A stretch of 64,000 nucleotides of DNA from Candidatus Poribacteria bacterium (GCA_022827885.1 JAJEIP010000082.1:37401-101400), one strand, 5' to 3'. Numbered from the stretch's first letter, positions 1-9,161 are shown. Program-made: numbers and translations. Notes: generated from the letters alone by a model not told the origin.

Positions 1-588
1 CAGATGATTAGTGAAACAACCGGTTTCATTGCCGGCAGCGAGAACACGATCCTCAAAACAACCGATGGCGGCGAAACTTGGATAGGGAGTTCTGAACGGG
101 CACGCGTCGGTGAGACCCGGAACAACCTTGAGAATATCTGGTTCGTCTCCCCTACAACGGGATGGGTCATCGGTTCCTTCGGGACGCTCCTGCATACCAT
201 GGATGGCGGTGAAACCTGGGAGAAACGGAACCTTGCCAGCGTCGATGATAACCTATTTGGTATCCACTTCGTTGATGAAAACACGGGTTGGATATGCGGA
301 CAGGGAGGCTTAGTTCTGCATACCGCAGACGGCGGTGCAACGTGGAATCAGCAAAAAACCGACTCATACGACGATCTCCACGATATTATCTTCGTTGATG
401 CCATGATCGGTTGGGTAGTCGGCGGCTATAACACTATTTTACACACAGCGGATGGCGGCAAAACCTGGAATAAGCCCCCTGCCTCAGTGAGTGGAATTGA
501 TAGTTTTAAAGGCGTTCATGCAACTGACTCGAATCACTGTTGGACAGTTAACGATGGAGGGGTCATCGCAGGATACAAAGCGGAATAG
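1..588 (+). CDS. Ycf48-like/BNR beta-propeller protein, 5' truncated by window edge
   Basis: The frame is open from base 1, so the visible ATG at 4 is probably internal and the N-terminus lies outside the window. About 194 residues are seen. They consist of four repeats of roughly 45 residues built on GW-x-x-G-x-x-G-x-x-LHT-x-DGG-x-TW, for example around residues 53-72, 96-115 and 137-156. This is the signature of Ycf48/photosystem II assembly-type and BNR sialidase-like propellers. In non-photosynthetic bacteria such proteins are usually secreted and of unknown role. A signal peptide cannot be assessed. A large inverted repeat follows the stop. The family is clear; the function is not. Confidence 0.8.
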   Translation, partial: QMISETTGFIAGSENTILKTTDGGETWIGSSERARVGETRNNLENIWFVSPTTGWVIGSFGTLLHTMDGGETWEKRNLASVDDNLFGIHFVDENTGWICGQGGLVLHTADGGATWNQQKTDSYDDLHDIIFVDAMIGWVVGGYNTILHTADGGKTWNKPPASVSGIDSFKGVHATDSNHCWTVNDGGVIAGYKAE

Positions 589-610
589 TTGTCAGTTATC
601 AGTTGTCAGT

Positions 611-665
611 TTTAACCATCAACTCGTGCTTTAACATTTATACCGGAGTCGAGTTGATGGTTAAA
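611..665. repeat. Inverted repeat with 16-bp perfect arms
   Basis: The arms are 611-626 (TTTAACCATCAACTCG) and 650-665, its exact reverse complement, with a 23-nt loop. It lies just after the Ycf48-like gene and could fold as a transcript end, but no T-run follows. The 20 bases before it hold a tandem GTTGTCAGTTATC-type repeat that also occurs near 9840 and 30790. Confidence 0.7.
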
Positions 666-783
666 GTTAAGAATGTTCCTGTAACACATCACTATCTCTT
701 GATATATTCCAAATAGGGATTAATTGTTACCTGAAGCGCCTTGTCTGATAACTGACTACCGATATTCATTTAAAGGAAAAGCA

Positions 784-1995
784 ATGTCAGAACTCAGAAG
801 CCATAACGTCACGATGCTCGGTACTGGACTCATCGGAATGTTCTACACGATGACGCTCCACAACCAACGCGGTGCAGACCGCGTCCACAGCGTCTATTCA
901 CGGCGCGAAGAACGTGCGACAGCGTTCGCCGAAGAGTGGAACATCCCCCACGCAACAACCGATCTGTCAGAGGCTATCAATCACCCTGAAACGGATACCG
1001 TTGTCATTGGATTACCCAACAACTTGCACTTGAAGACAGTCGAACTCGCGGCAGCAGCCGGTAAAAGCATCCTCTGCACCAAACCGCTCGGACGCACCGC
1101 TGAAGAGGCTAAAGCGATATTAGACATCGTTGAAAACGCCGATGTATTTGGCGGTTATCTTGAAGATCTCGTCTATCCGCCCAAAACCCTCAAAGCGTTA
1201 GAGTCCGTCCAAAACGGTGCCCTCGGTAAGATCCTGTGGGTGCGTTCCCGCGAGACACATCCCGGTCCACATAGTGATTGGTTCTGGGATCTGGAGCAAG
1301 CAGGCGGCGGTGCCATCGTCGATATGGGATGCCACTGCATCGAGATCATCCGAAACTTCGTCGGGAAAAATAACAGACCGCTTGAGGTGATGTGCTGGGC
1401 AGACACGCTCGTGCATCCGATTGATGCGGAAGACCACGGCATTGCGCTCATCCGATTTGAGAGCGGCGCCATGGGACAATTCGAGGTCGGCTGGGCATTC
1501 CGAGGTGGCATGGATTTACGTGACGAGGTCTCCGGGAGTGAAGGAACCATCTGGCTCAACCACTGGCTCCGCACAGGTTATGAGATGTTCACGGCTGTCG
1601 GGCAGGGGGGATACGTCGCTGAGAAAGCGGAGAGCGACACGGGTTGGCTCTTCCCTGTCGGCGATGAGGTTGCGGAGCTTGGCTATCGCGATATGTTCCT
1701 CGATATGTTCAACGCGATTGACGAAGGACGGGAACCGATGGAAACCTTCTATGACGGTTACGTCGTGAACGCTATTATCGATGCTTGTTATAAATCCGCG
1801 AAATCGAAACAGTGGGAAGCCGTTGAAATTCAGGAGTGGCGTGGCACAACGGAAACCGCCGATGCACAAACCGCTAAGTCGGACACTGATGAACGATATG
1901 CCCCCCTCAAGAGTGAACGGATGCCGGATGGCAGAATGAAACGCATTTTCAGGGATCGGGAAACAGGGGAAATTATTGAGAGGGTAGAGGATTAA
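784..1995 (+). CDS. Gfo/Idh/MocA family NAD(P)-dependent oxidoreductase
   Basis: A 403-residue protein with an N-terminal Rossmann fold (GTGLIG nucleotide-binding loop at about residues 12-17) and a C-terminal alpha/beta domain of the Gfo/Idh/MocA family. These enzymes oxidise or reduce sugars, inositols and related polyols. The ATG at 784 is preferred over the upstream TTG at 724 because AAAGGAAA precedes it by about 5 bases. The usual EKP motif, whose lysine contacts cofactor and substrate, reads CTKPLG here, so the lysine is kept. The last 45 residues are charged and low in complexity. Substrate unknown. It is one of three paralogues in the window (also 22124 and 32115). Confidence 0.88.
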   Translation: MSELRSHNVTMLGTGLIGMFYTMTLHNQRGADRVHSVYSRREERATAFAEEWNIPHATTDLSEAINHPETDTVVIGLPNNLHLKTVELAAAAGKSILCTKPLGRTAEEAKAILDIVENADVFGGYLEDLVYPPKTLKALESVQNGALGKILWVRSRETHPGPHSDWFWDLEQAGGGAIVDMGCHCIEIIRNFVGKNNRPLEVMCWADTLVHPIDAEDHGIALIRFESGAMGQFEVGWAFRGGMDLRDEVSGSEGTIWLNHWLRTGYEMFTAVGQGGYVAEKAESDTGWLFPVGDEVAELGYRDMFLDMFNAIDEGREPMETFYDGYVVNAIIDACYKSAKSKQWEAVEIQEWRGTTETADAQTAKSDTDERYAPLKSERMPDGRMKRIFRDRETGEIIERVED

Positions 1996-2110
1996 ACGGC
2001 GATAGTTTATAATCGTTCTTTCGGTTGTGGTTCGGTTTGTAGGAGAAGGATTGAAGGGCACACGACTATTGTTTATGAACTGATCCGATTAAACATAGGA
2101 GGGACTTCCG

Positions 2111-2869
2111 ATGAATCAAATCCTAACAGCCATTGCACTTGTACTCTGTTTTGGAGTGCATTGTTTCGCTGCATTTGAAGAGGAGACCGTGTTGTTATAC
2201 CTCTTTGATGAAGAGACAGCTGATGAGGCAACAGATCTATCCGAATTCGAGAATCACGGGGAAATCACCGATGCTGAATGGACGAAGGATGGAAAACTCG
2301 GTGGTGCGTTGACGTTTGATGGCGCGAGTAGTCTTATTGAAGTGCCACATCATGAGAGTCTCTTCCCTGGAGGCGATGAACTGACAATCGAGGCGTGGTT
2401 CAAACCGGCTTCATTTCCAGCTGGACATCCACCGATTGCGCGGAAAGGCTCTGTCCCTGAAAGCGGATGGGGTTTTGATACACCCGGCGGAAAAATCCGT
2501 GGATTCGTCTATACCGCACCCGGTGCCGCTGCTGTGGCACAAGGCGCGACACCGATGAAGGTGGACACATGGCATCATCTCGCTATGGTCTACGATGGCT
2601 CGGAGATCCGTATATATCTGGACGGCGAACTGGACGGAGAAGTCCAGCGAAAAGGGGACATCAACGAAAATGAAGCCTCAGTCTGGATCGGGAAGAAAGC
2701 AAATGAAAATATCTGGCTTGATGGAACGCTCGATGAACTCCGAATTCTCAACATCGCAATCACGGAAGAACAGATTCAAGCGGATATGGAAGGTATCGCG
2801 TTTGCCGTTGAAGTCACCGGAAAACTCACAACGACATGGGGACGGATTAAAACCCAAATCCGCCGTTAG
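2111..2869 (+). CDS. Secreted LamG/concanavalin A-like protein with conserved C-terminal tail
   Basis: 252 residues. Residues 1-20 form a signal peptide with a hydrophobic core (LTAIALVLCFGVHCFA). The rest is a LamG-type jelly-roll: SLIEVPHHESL, LTIEAWFKP, DTWHHLAMVYDG, IYLDGE and the closing LDELRI strand. LamG domains bind carbohydrate or protein ligands outside the cell. GGAGGG lies 8 bases before the ATG. The protein ends in GKLTTTWGRIK plus a basic tail; a near-identical tail closes the LamG protein at 6004-6720 and the propeller protein at 37611-38585. A dioxygenase gene starts 18 bases downstream, probably in the same transcript. Ligand unknown. Confidence 0.85.
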   Translation: MNQILTAIALVLCFGVHCFAAFEEETVLLYLFDEETADEATDLSEFENHGEITDAEWTKDGKLGGALTFDGASSLIEVPHHESLFPGGDELTIEAWFKPASFPAGHPPIARKGSVPESGWGFDTPGGKIRGFVYTAPGAAAVAQGATPMKVDTWHHLAMVYDGSEIRIYLDGELDGEVQRKGDINENEASVWIGKKANENIWLDGTLDELRILNIAITEEQIQADMEGIAFAVEVTGKLTTTWGRIKTQIRR

Positions 2870-2887
2870 CAGCTAAAGGGGATAACA

Positions 2888-3739
2888 ATGGATACAAGTT
2901 GGCTTGACTACTGTGCTACGGAAGAACAGCTCAAGGCATTCAATGACGAGGGTTACCTTATTGTCGAAGACGCTATAAGTCCTGAGATGGTAGACGCATT
3001 AGAGGTTGTCGCAGATCGACTTGATGCGGAAGAGCGTGCCAAAACGGGTTTAGCACCGAACAAATTGTTGTCGAAGTTCCGCACCGTCATTGAAGACGAT
3101 GTTCTGCTGGAGCTGCTTGATAACAAGAAGGTCTTTCCGCTGCTCTGGGACATTCTGGGATGGAACATCCAACTTTACATCTCTCATCTGATCATGTATC
3201 CGCCCGAACCTCCCGACAAGGAACGGATTCGCAAAGGGGCACATTGGCATCAAGACGGGGGTAGACCTGTGCCGGAGATGGAGCGTCCGCACCCCCGACT
3301 CTCCTTGAAAGTCAGTTACTGGTTGAGCGACGTTACCCACCGTGACAACGGCGCGATGCGTATTGTCCCGTGTAGTCATAAACTGGACACCCGTCCGCCA
3401 AACAGAGACGACGATCCTGATGGTGATCCCGAAGGTGCAATAGATCTGACCGTCAAGCGCGGGACGGCAGTGCTATTCGATCGACGGATGTGGCACTCAC
3501 GCGGTTGGAATTTCTCGGATGCAACTCGGAAGGTTCTGTTTATGGGGTATAGCTACCGGTGGTTGCGTGGCTTGGATTACAACCTCATGCCACCGGAGAT
3601 CCTTGAGAAATGCGATCCGATTCGACGGCAGTTGCTGGGAGATGGTGTAGATATTAAGGGGTGGTGGCAACCCACAGACGCAGATGTGCCTTTAAAGACA
3701 TGGATTGCGGAGCATCGCGGGGAGGAATACGTGCGGTAA
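2888..3739 (+). CDS. Phytanoyl-CoA dioxygenase (PhyH) family Fe(II)/2-oxoglutarate enzyme
   Basis: 283 residues of the PhyH double-stranded beta-helix family. The iron-binding HxD is in AHWHQDGG (about residue 119) and the distal histidine in RRMWHSRGWN, followed by RKV, which fits the 2-oxoglutarate-binding basic residue. Such enzymes hydroxylate lipids, osmolytes or natural products using O2 and 2-oxoglutarate. The substrate cannot be read from sequence. AAGGGG precedes the ATG. It follows the LamG gene by 18 bases. Paralogues lie at 28048 and 51023. Its 3' end is overlapped on the other strand by an open frame that is only a frameshift extension of the broken gene at 3760-3992. Confidence 0.88.
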   Translation: MDTSWLDYCATEEQLKAFNDEGYLIVEDAISPEMVDALEVVADRLDAEERAKTGLAPNKLLSKFRTVIEDDVLLELLDNKKVFPLLWDILGWNIQLYISHLIMYPPEPPDKERIRKGAHWHQDGGRPVPEMERPHPRLSLKVSYWLSDVTHRDNGAMRIVPCSHKLDTRPPNRDDDPDGDPEGAIDLTVKRGTAVLFDRRMWHSRGWNFSDATRKVLFMGYSYRWLRGLDYNLMPPEILEKCDPIRRQLLGDGVDIKGWWQPTDADVPLKTWIAEHRGEEYVR

Positions 3740-3759
3740 CTTTTGACGGATGTGTGTCC

Positions 3760-3992
3760 CTAATCGGGTGCTGTATGTTTGGACGGATCATAGTAAGAGA
3801 CATATTTTTTCTGTCGCGTTTGTTCTCTTCCTGTCTTGCTTTCACATACGCAAAGTATTCGTCCAAGGTCTCGAACTGTGCACTAATCTCCGCTTTAATT
3901 CGATAACATTCCTCGAGAATAGGATCGGTGTAGGTTTCGGGGTCAAATTCTGGATGCTTTTCTGGGACTTCTTTCATTTGCATGCCCTCCAT
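3760..3992 (-). pseudogene. Frameshifted tandem copy of the PIN-fusion C-terminal domain
   Basis: From the ATG at 3992 the frame reads MEGMQMKEVPEK and continues, closely matching residues about 160-230 of the neighbouring PIN fusion (shared DPETYTDPILEECYRIKAE). Near the A-run at about 3803-3808 one base is missing relative to the intact copy. In the other frame the expected ending KYVSYYDPSKHTAPD and a TAG stop at 3762-3760 are recovered, matching KYVPYDPSKR of the neighbour. The uncorrected frame runs on to 3654 and overlaps the dioxygenase gene; that extension is not expected to be real. Known paired genes of this type are small putative antitoxins for PIN toxins. Whether the A-run allows productive slippage is unknown. 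Confidence 0.7.
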
Positions 3993-4019
3993 CAGTTCTA
4001 CCAAAGTTCCTATTAGCAG

Positions 4020-4748
4020 TTAGGTATCGTCATCGGATTTCTCAGGTGGTATGCGTTTGGATGGATCATACGGAACATATTTGATGCCATTGCGTTTATC
4101 TTCTTCCTCCAGTGCTTTCACATACGCAAAGAATTCCTTTTGAGTCTTAAATTTAGCACTGAGCTCTGCCTTGATTCGATAGCATTCTTCGAGGATAGGA
4201 TCCGTATACGTTTCGGGATCGAATTCTGGGTGTTTTTCTGGGACTTCTTTCATTTGAATGTCCTCCATCAGTTCTATAGGTGTACAGATAATTGTCGGCT
4301 GAAATCCTGCCTCTTGGCAAACGCGATTGATATGCTCACGTTTATTTTCATTTACAATATGTTTATGGTTCCACGACACCAAGTAATCAACACCATGTCC
4401 GTTTGCAATAGCGATATGCTGAGCATCAGGTCTGGAATTTCGTGGTACTGCCCCGGAATCAAGCAGTTTTTCCACAAGCATATCCATATCAGGTGAAACT
4501 TCCAATATCATTAGCGAAGATACCACATCAAGTCGTTTTTGTGCTGCAGTTGCGTCGCCTTGCCTGATCTCATCGCGAACTATCGGTGAAATGACAAACT
4601 CAAATCTGTCCGCATAGTCCTCCCACAACTGTCGACTTGCTTCTTGCCGGGCTGCTAAGATCGGATTGTTACTGGATCTCGCTACCAAGTAGCTAACAAC
4701 TGTTGGCTCAATGTAGACTCTCGGCTTTATGCTTGTATATTTTAACAC
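4020..4748 (-). CDS. PIN-domain (VapC-like) protein fused to a small antitoxin-like domain
   Basis: 242 residues from a GTG at 4748. Residues 8-160 form a PIN ribonuclease-like domain: RVYIEPTVVSYLVA at the start, an acidic DEI helix, RPDAQHIAIANGHGVDYLVSWNHKHI, and the typical closing TPIELME. Residues 161-242 are a charged helical domain (EKHPEFDPETYTDPILEECYRIK...AKF). In many genomes that domain is a separate short protein beside the PIN gene, so this looks like a toxin-antitoxin gene fusion; that is inference. A frameshifted duplicate of the second domain follows, and a third, free-standing version is at 26939-27136. The first acidic residue is Glu rather than Asp, as in several members of this PIN branch. 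Confidence 0.75.
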   Translation of the reverse strand: MLKYTSIKPRVYIEPTVVSYLVARSSNNPILAARQEASRQLWEDYADRFEFVISPIVRDEIRQGDATAAQKRLDVVSSLMILEVSPDMDMLVEKLLDSGAVPRNSRPDAQHIAIANGHGVDYLVSWNHKHIVNENKREHINRVCQEAGFQPTIICTPIELMEDIQMKEVPEKHPEFDPETYTDPILEECYRIKAELSAKFKTQKEFFAYVKALEEEDKRNGIKYVPYDPSKRIPPEKSDDDT

Positions 4749-4908
4749 GAAATACTGCTTCTTTCAAATCAAACTGCTGACGTAAGAAATAATAAAAAAT
4801 CGGCGAATTCGCGAGGGAAAGTGAAAGAGTAGAAGGACAGAAATTGCGAAAAGATTCCTCTTCCATTCTTCCACCTTTTCGTCCTTCCAACCCAAACTCA
4901 AGATCGTA

Positions 4909-5976
4909 TCACGCCAACGCATCTTCTCCATCGGTCAGCCATGCCAGATCGAACTTTGCGAAGGACAACGCCTCGTTAGCCCTCTCTTCACCACACTCAT
5001 AGAGACAACAGATATGCGTGTCCGCGGCGATACAGAGATCGGAATACGCCGCGGGACCCGCATGCAAGACTTTGCCGCTACTCCAACTTTGACACTCATC
5101 GTAACTGATACGAATCGTCATCCGCTCGCGACTCTCGCTGGCGGGGTTAGAGAATAGGACGCGGTTCTTGTCGTGCTGATTCGCATCCGTATAGCGCACC
5201 ATACTCGCCTGACAGATCGGTTCAATAAGGTCCTCTTCGTAGCCGAATTCTGTGAATGTATCGCCGCCGTCACTGCTCTTTGCGTATGCACGCCGTTTCG
5301 GTGCGACGTAGTTCCGACAGTTGAAATAGAGTCCACCGTCCACGGTCTCAACGACAACAGATTCATTCGTCCCGGGTTGCGCCTTGCCCCCAATCCGCCA
5401 CGTTTCACCGTGATCGTCGCTAACAATCAGGTGCGAGTAGCCGTATTGCGCGTAGTCCCGGCTGTTTCCGAGCACATGATCACACGGAATGACGAATCTG
5501 CCGTTGGCGAGTTGAATCCCGTGGCAGGGACCCGTTGCATACCACGTCCAGTCTTCGTGCTTCGTCGTGGCTGTGATTTCTCTCGGTTCTGACCAAGTTT
5601 CTCCGTCGTCGTTACTGGCGGTCACCCAAACGGTGCGGGGTGCTTCGCCGGCAACAATCTTTCCTTCCGCGCCGTCAGCGAGATTTTTGCAGAAAAGCAG
5701 ATAGATCGTCCCTGTGTCGCGATCAACCACCGGTGCAGGATTGCCATCCGTATCGGTTCCTGTGGAAACGGCGACTTGCATCGGTTGCCAACGCTCCCCG
5801 TTGTCGAAACTCCGTTTGAGGACAATATCGATGTCTCCAGAATCTCCGCCCCCAGTGCGCCTGCCCTCACAAAACGCCAATAGCGTTCCTTCGTTCGATC
5901 GGACAAGCGCGGGAATTCGGAACGTATGGTATCCCTCCGTCCCTGCTGTGAAAAGCGGACGCTCCGTTTTGTACAT
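4909..5976 (-). CDS. Exo-alpha-sialidase (GH33, BNR repeat)
   Basis: 355 residues with the FRIP motif at about residues 18-22, the arginine that grips the sialic acid carboxylate, and five Asp-boxes (SFDNGERW, SNDDGETW, SDDHGETW, SSDGGDTF, SYDECQSW), diagnostic of six-bladed sialidase propellers. It would release terminal sialic acids from glycans. No signal peptide is visible from this ATG, which has GGAGGAGG about 9 bases upstream, so the enzyme appears cytoplasmic or exported by another route. The secreted LamG gene lies 27 bases upstream on the same strand, suggesting a small glycan-binding and cleavage operon. Substrate specificity is not certain. Confidence 0.85.
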   Translation of the reverse strand: MYKTERPLFTAGTEGYHTFRIPALVRSNEGTLLAFCEGRRTGGGDSGDIDIVLKRSFDNGERWQPMQVAVSTGTDTDGNPAPVVDRDTGTIYLLFCKNLADGAEGKIVAGEAPRTVWVTASNDDGETWSEPREITATTKHEDWTWYATGPCHGIQLANGRFVIPCDHVLGNSRDYAQYGYSHLIVSDDHGETWRIGGKAQPGTNESVVVETVDGGLYFNCRNYVAPKRRAYAKSSDGGDTFTEFGYEEDLIEPICQASMVRYTDANQHDKNRVLFSNPASESRERMTIRISYDECQSWSSGKVLHAGPAAYSDLCIAADTHICCLYECGEERANEALSFAKFDLAWLTDGEDALA

Positions 5977-6003
5977 GCCTACAAGCCTCCTCCGCGAGGT
6001 AAA

Positions 6004-6720
6004 TTAAAAACGTTTCAACCGTGCCCACGTCGTTGCGAGCTTTCCGATCGGCTGGATAGCTGCCGGATCATCCATCACAAACTCATCGGGTTCCTTCTGA
6101 TGATCGGAGAGCCGCACGCCATCAACGACACAATTCGTTGGGAACTTGGGGTCAGGCGGAGAGGCGTTGTTAATCTCAAAGGTTTCAGCAAACACGGTCG
6201 GTCCCTTCTTGAACGGTGCTTCACCTTCCAGCCTACCATCTAAATAGAGTTTCAAGCCGTCGGGTCCCCATGTGCCTGCCATGTGGTGATGCTCTCCCTC
6301 TTGCCACTTGAGTTCTGCACTGTTAGCGTTATGCCATGAGCCTGCGCTTTTAATCCGCATCTGTGCGATCCCGCCATTGTTAAACTGCAGGAATACCGCG
6401 TCAGTGCCGCGTTTGTAAGTCATGAACGTGAAAAGCTCACCTGTGATGGAACTGGTGTCCATACCCATTGTTACCCACAACTCAACGGTGCCTTCGTCGA
6501 GGTTGACAAAACGGTCTTCCACAGGGAAATGGATAACATCGCCAACCGATTCGCTAACGAAACCGTTGCCAAATTTACCGGGTTTGAAGGTTCCGCCATC
6601 AACGGTGCCGCCCTCTTTTTCAACTTCCGCTTTGCTCTCCAAGGCAGAAAAGAAGGTCTCCTCTGCCATCGCCACAGAGACACAAAGCAATGTGATTGCC
6701 AAAAGACATAACGTTTTCAT
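6004..6720 (-). CDS. Secreted LamG-domain protein with conserved C-terminal tail
   Basis: 238 residues. Signal peptide MKTLCLLAITLLCVSVAMAEE with cleavage near residue 19, then one LamG/concanavalin A-like domain (VELWVTMG, HHMAGTWGPDGLKLYLDG, VDGVRLSD). AGGAGAA precedes the ATG. The last residues are IGKLATTWARLKRF, the same tail type as in the proteins ending at 2869 and 38585. It is the first gene of a likely two-gene operon with the sialidase, so it may present a carbohydrate-binding partner at the cell surface; that link is inference. Confidence 0.83.
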   Translation of the reverse strand: MKTLCLLAITLLCVSVAMAEETFFSALESKAEVEKEGGTVDGGTFKPGKFGNGFVSESVGDVIHFPVEDRFVNLDEGTVELWVTMGMDTSSITGELFTFMTYKRGTDAVFLQFNNGGIAQMRIKSAGSWHNANSAELKWQEGEHHHMAGTWGPDGLKLYLDGRLEGEAPFKKGPTVFAETFEINNASPPDPKFPTNCVVDGVRLSDHQKEPDEFVMDDPAAIQPIGKLATTWARLKRF

Positions 6721-6758
6721 GAGAGATTCTCCTATTTATTGGGTTAGATTGTAGTTTC

Positions 6759-6773
6759 GGGCTTACAAAGCCC
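6759..6773. repeat. Short palindrome of the GGxxTTACAAAxxCC family
   Basis: GGGCTTACAAAGCCC followed by TCCCAC. Same design as the triplicated unit inside smc (45156-45281) and the palindromes at 39407, 61343 and 63803. It lies upstream of the LamG gene. Confidence 0.6.
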
Positions 6774-6889
6774 TCCCACATGTCTGTAGCTTCTTCAACT
6801 TCAAAACTTCCAATACTATTAAACTTCAAAACTTCAAAGTCAACGGTGAAACTTGTTAATAAAAAATGATATCCTGTCTTGAATCATTC

Positions 6890-7687
6890 TCACTTTGGTT
6901 TTGTAGATAGTGCGTACACATACGGCGAAGTCAACTGTTGGTTCGGCACACGAAGCCCCACTAAGAAATTACTAAGGACTATATCCGTCAAATTCACACA
7001 CTTACAAAGTATTTCATGTCCCCATCTCCCGAGGACTGCCCGCCACGGCGAATAATCAACAACGCTCAATTTCAAGGGACCGCCTGTATATCCAAACGCC
7101 GTGACCTGAAACCCTGTGTCCCGCAATGCTGAAGCGAGGTCAGTCGGCAAAATTACTTTGTGCGTCGCAAGAAGTTTCGGACTCGCGACGCGGGCTATCG
7201 GTGTATACATACCCCGTAGATTCGGCGTTACCGTGAGCATTGTCCCACCGGGTTTGAGGAGGTTGTACATCTCCTCTAAGATCGCTTGCGGTGTGCTGAA
7301 ATGCTCAATCAATCCCATCGAGTAAACGAAGTCAAACGTCAAGTGATGTCTTTTGGCAAACGCGAACAGATCTTCACAGAGAATTGTTCCTTCCACACCC
7401 GCGAGGGCAAGATTGCGTTGTGCGAGTTGACACCCTAATTCTGAAAAATCGACCCCGTAAGTGTCACTTCCATACTTTTGCGTGAGATAAGGGAGCCACA
7501 ATGAATCGGCGCATCCCAATTCAATGAGCGTGGGTTGCTTAACACCTGTGAGTGCCCGATCGAACAACTTCGCGAGTTGACGGTTGGCGACATACACCCA
7601 CCGCAGATGCCGAATCTTATGCTGTTGACCGTCCCAAAGCGTCGTCCAATAGGATTCATCCGTTAAGGGGTTAACCTGCGACCCCAT
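6890..7687 (-). CDS. Class I SAM-dependent methyltransferase
   Basis: About 265 residues. Rossmann motif I is LIELGCADSLWLPYL, followed by YGVDFSELGCQLAQRN (motif II acidic residue), a CEDLF post-II loop, YSMGLIEHF, and LKPGGTMLTVTPN. This is the Methyltransf_11/25 type, acting on small molecules or glycans. The ATG at 7687 is preferred: GAGGAAGG lies 5 bases upstream and it comes one base after the stop of the DUF2851 gene, so the two are translationally coupled. Substrate unknown. Confidence 0.85.
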   Translation of the reverse strand: MGSQVNPLTDESYWTTLWDGQQHKIRHLRWVYVANRQLAKLFDRALTGVKQPTLIELGCADSLWLPYLTQKYGSDTYGVDFSELGCQLAQRNLALAGVEGTILCEDLFAFAKRHHLTFDFVYSMGLIEHFSTPQAILEEMYNLLKPGGTMLTVTPNLRGMYTPIARVASPKLLATHKVILPTDLASALRDTGFQVTAFGYTGGPLKLSVVDYSPWRAVLGRWGHEILCKCVNLTDIVLSNFLVGLRVPNQQLTSPYVYALSTKPK

Positions 7688-7688
7688 A

Positions 7689-9161
7689 CTAACCTTCCTC
7701 CGAGAAAACCGCGTCATGCTCTAAAATAGGGCATAGGTCGCAGAGCCAGTCAGCACAATAATTTTTATGGAGACGGATGATCCCCTGCTCAATTTTAGCA
7801 GTCGGTTTCAAAAGACGCATCCCCTGCGCCTCTGTGAAAATCTGTTTATCAATTTTACGGATAATCTGGTTGCCTGTTGACTTGGAGGCGACACTGTAAA
7901 GTCTTAGGAGTCCGTCCTGCAATTTCTGACTATTCGCTTCAATTGCCCAAACATAGGCGACTGGCAAAATTTTATTGACGATGATGTCTATAGCCCGACT
8001 CTTTCCAATCAACACCGCGTTCCGAGTGCCGCCTGTCCCGAAGTTAGCGTGCTTTTCCCAGTAGCCGATGGGTTCAATCATCAGTAGATTGGTCAACGTT
8101 TTTTCGATAGCGCGTAACGATGTTCGCGTGTCTGCAGCCGCTGCCTTTTCACATGTCGGCAGAAAATACATCATCAGACTGCCTTGTGAACGATGGATTA
8201 ACTGGCTTATCGCGGCAATGCGTCGGGTCGGATAGTTCAGGGGTCTCCCGGTGAAACTCCAGCGTGCTTCTGTCATGCGTGGCGGAAGTTCAGCATATTC
8301 CGACCCACGCCACAACGCCTCTAACGCTGTAACACTCGGATCATCTGTTACTTCCGGTGGTAGCGGTTTCTCCCTTTGTGAGGGTAAGAGTCCGGCAACT
8401 CCAAAAAGGATCGCTTGAATCTCCAGTTCAGATTTCTGATCGAGATCGGAGAGCGGGACGTGCTGTGCCAATTCTCTTAACGCCTTGCTGTTGCGTTCGT
8501 ATCCCAACGCCTCCATGATCCCTTCGTAGAGAAGTTGCTCGAAATCAAGGCGCGTTCTTAACAAACGCATCGACTCCGTCTTTTCCAAAAAGCGTTCACG
8601 TCCTAAAGATTCAAAGACCCGTTTCAAGACCTCTATATTCAGCTGCTTCCCCGTCACTCGACAGATTCCATTTTGAGTCCCCGTATTTTGGATGTTGTCG
8701 TATAAATCACCGGTATCCGTCGCGACCCATTTCAGCAGTTCCAAGGTTGGCACGCGCTTGTTGTTCTGGAGCCGAATTCGCAGATTGATGCCATCGTCAA
8801 AATACACAGCATGCAGTATAACACGATTATATCTGGAATTGAGGTGATGCTTGTGCGTATACCACTCCGAAGATTGGACATGAATCTCGACATCACCGAC
8901 ATGGAGTTTTCCATCAATCTCAACCTCGGCGTGCATAAAATCGGGACCTTCGTTATGATTCCAGATTCCAGGTTTTAGCACGCGAATCGCGCGTCTATCA
9001 ATTGATGCCATGTTGGTATCGAAAAAGCGTTGCTCATGCCACAATTTCTGAACGAACGCTTCATCGATTTTATCGAGATTCGGCTTATAAGTCTCATTAA
9101 TTTCTCTGAAGCGTTTAAAGAGGCGTTCAATCTCGACTGCATTATCTATATATGTTTCCAT
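7689..9161 (-). CDS. DUF2851 family protein
   Basis: 490 residues. The N-terminal signature (LWHEQRFFDT..., RVLKPGIWNHNEGPDFMHAE, VGDVEIHVQSSEWYTHKH) is that of DUF2851, found mainly in Bacteroidetes and related phyla. The EIH and H-rich block hints at a metal- or nucleic-acid-related enzyme core, but no activity is established. The C-terminal part (residues about 250-480) is helical and ends in a cysteine cluster (CADWLCDLC). It is placed between thiE (10 bases upstream) and the methyltransferase (coupled start). Function unknown. Confidence 0.85.
   Translation of the reverse strand: METYIDNAVEIERLFKRFREINETYKPNLDKIDEAFVQKLWHEQRFFDTNMASIDRRAIRVLKPGIWNHNEGPDFMHAEVEIDGKLHVGDVEIHVQSSEWYTHKHHLNSRYNRVILHAVYFDDGINLRIRLQNNKRVPTLELLKWVATDTGDLYDNIQNTGTQNGICRVTGKQLNIEVLKRVFESLGRERFLEKTESMRLLRTRLDFEQLLYEGIMEALGYERNSKALRELAQHVPLSDLDQKSELEIQAILFGVAGLLPSQREKPLPPEVTDDPSVTALEALWRGSEYAELPPRMTEARWSFTGRPLNYPTRRIAAISQLIHRSQGSLMMYFLPTCEKAAAADTRTSLRAIEKTLTNLLMIEPIGYWEKHANFGTGGTRNAVLIGKSRAIDIIVNKILPVAYVWAIEANSQKLQDGLLRLYSVASKSTGNQIIRKIDKQIFTEAQGMRLLKPTAKIEQGIIRLHKNYCADWLCDLCPILEHDAVFSEEG

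Noticed and set aside
3654..3759. Extension of the small minus-strand frame into the PhyH gene
   Set aside because: Appears only because of a frameshift; the homologous ending is in another frame with a stop at 3762-3760.
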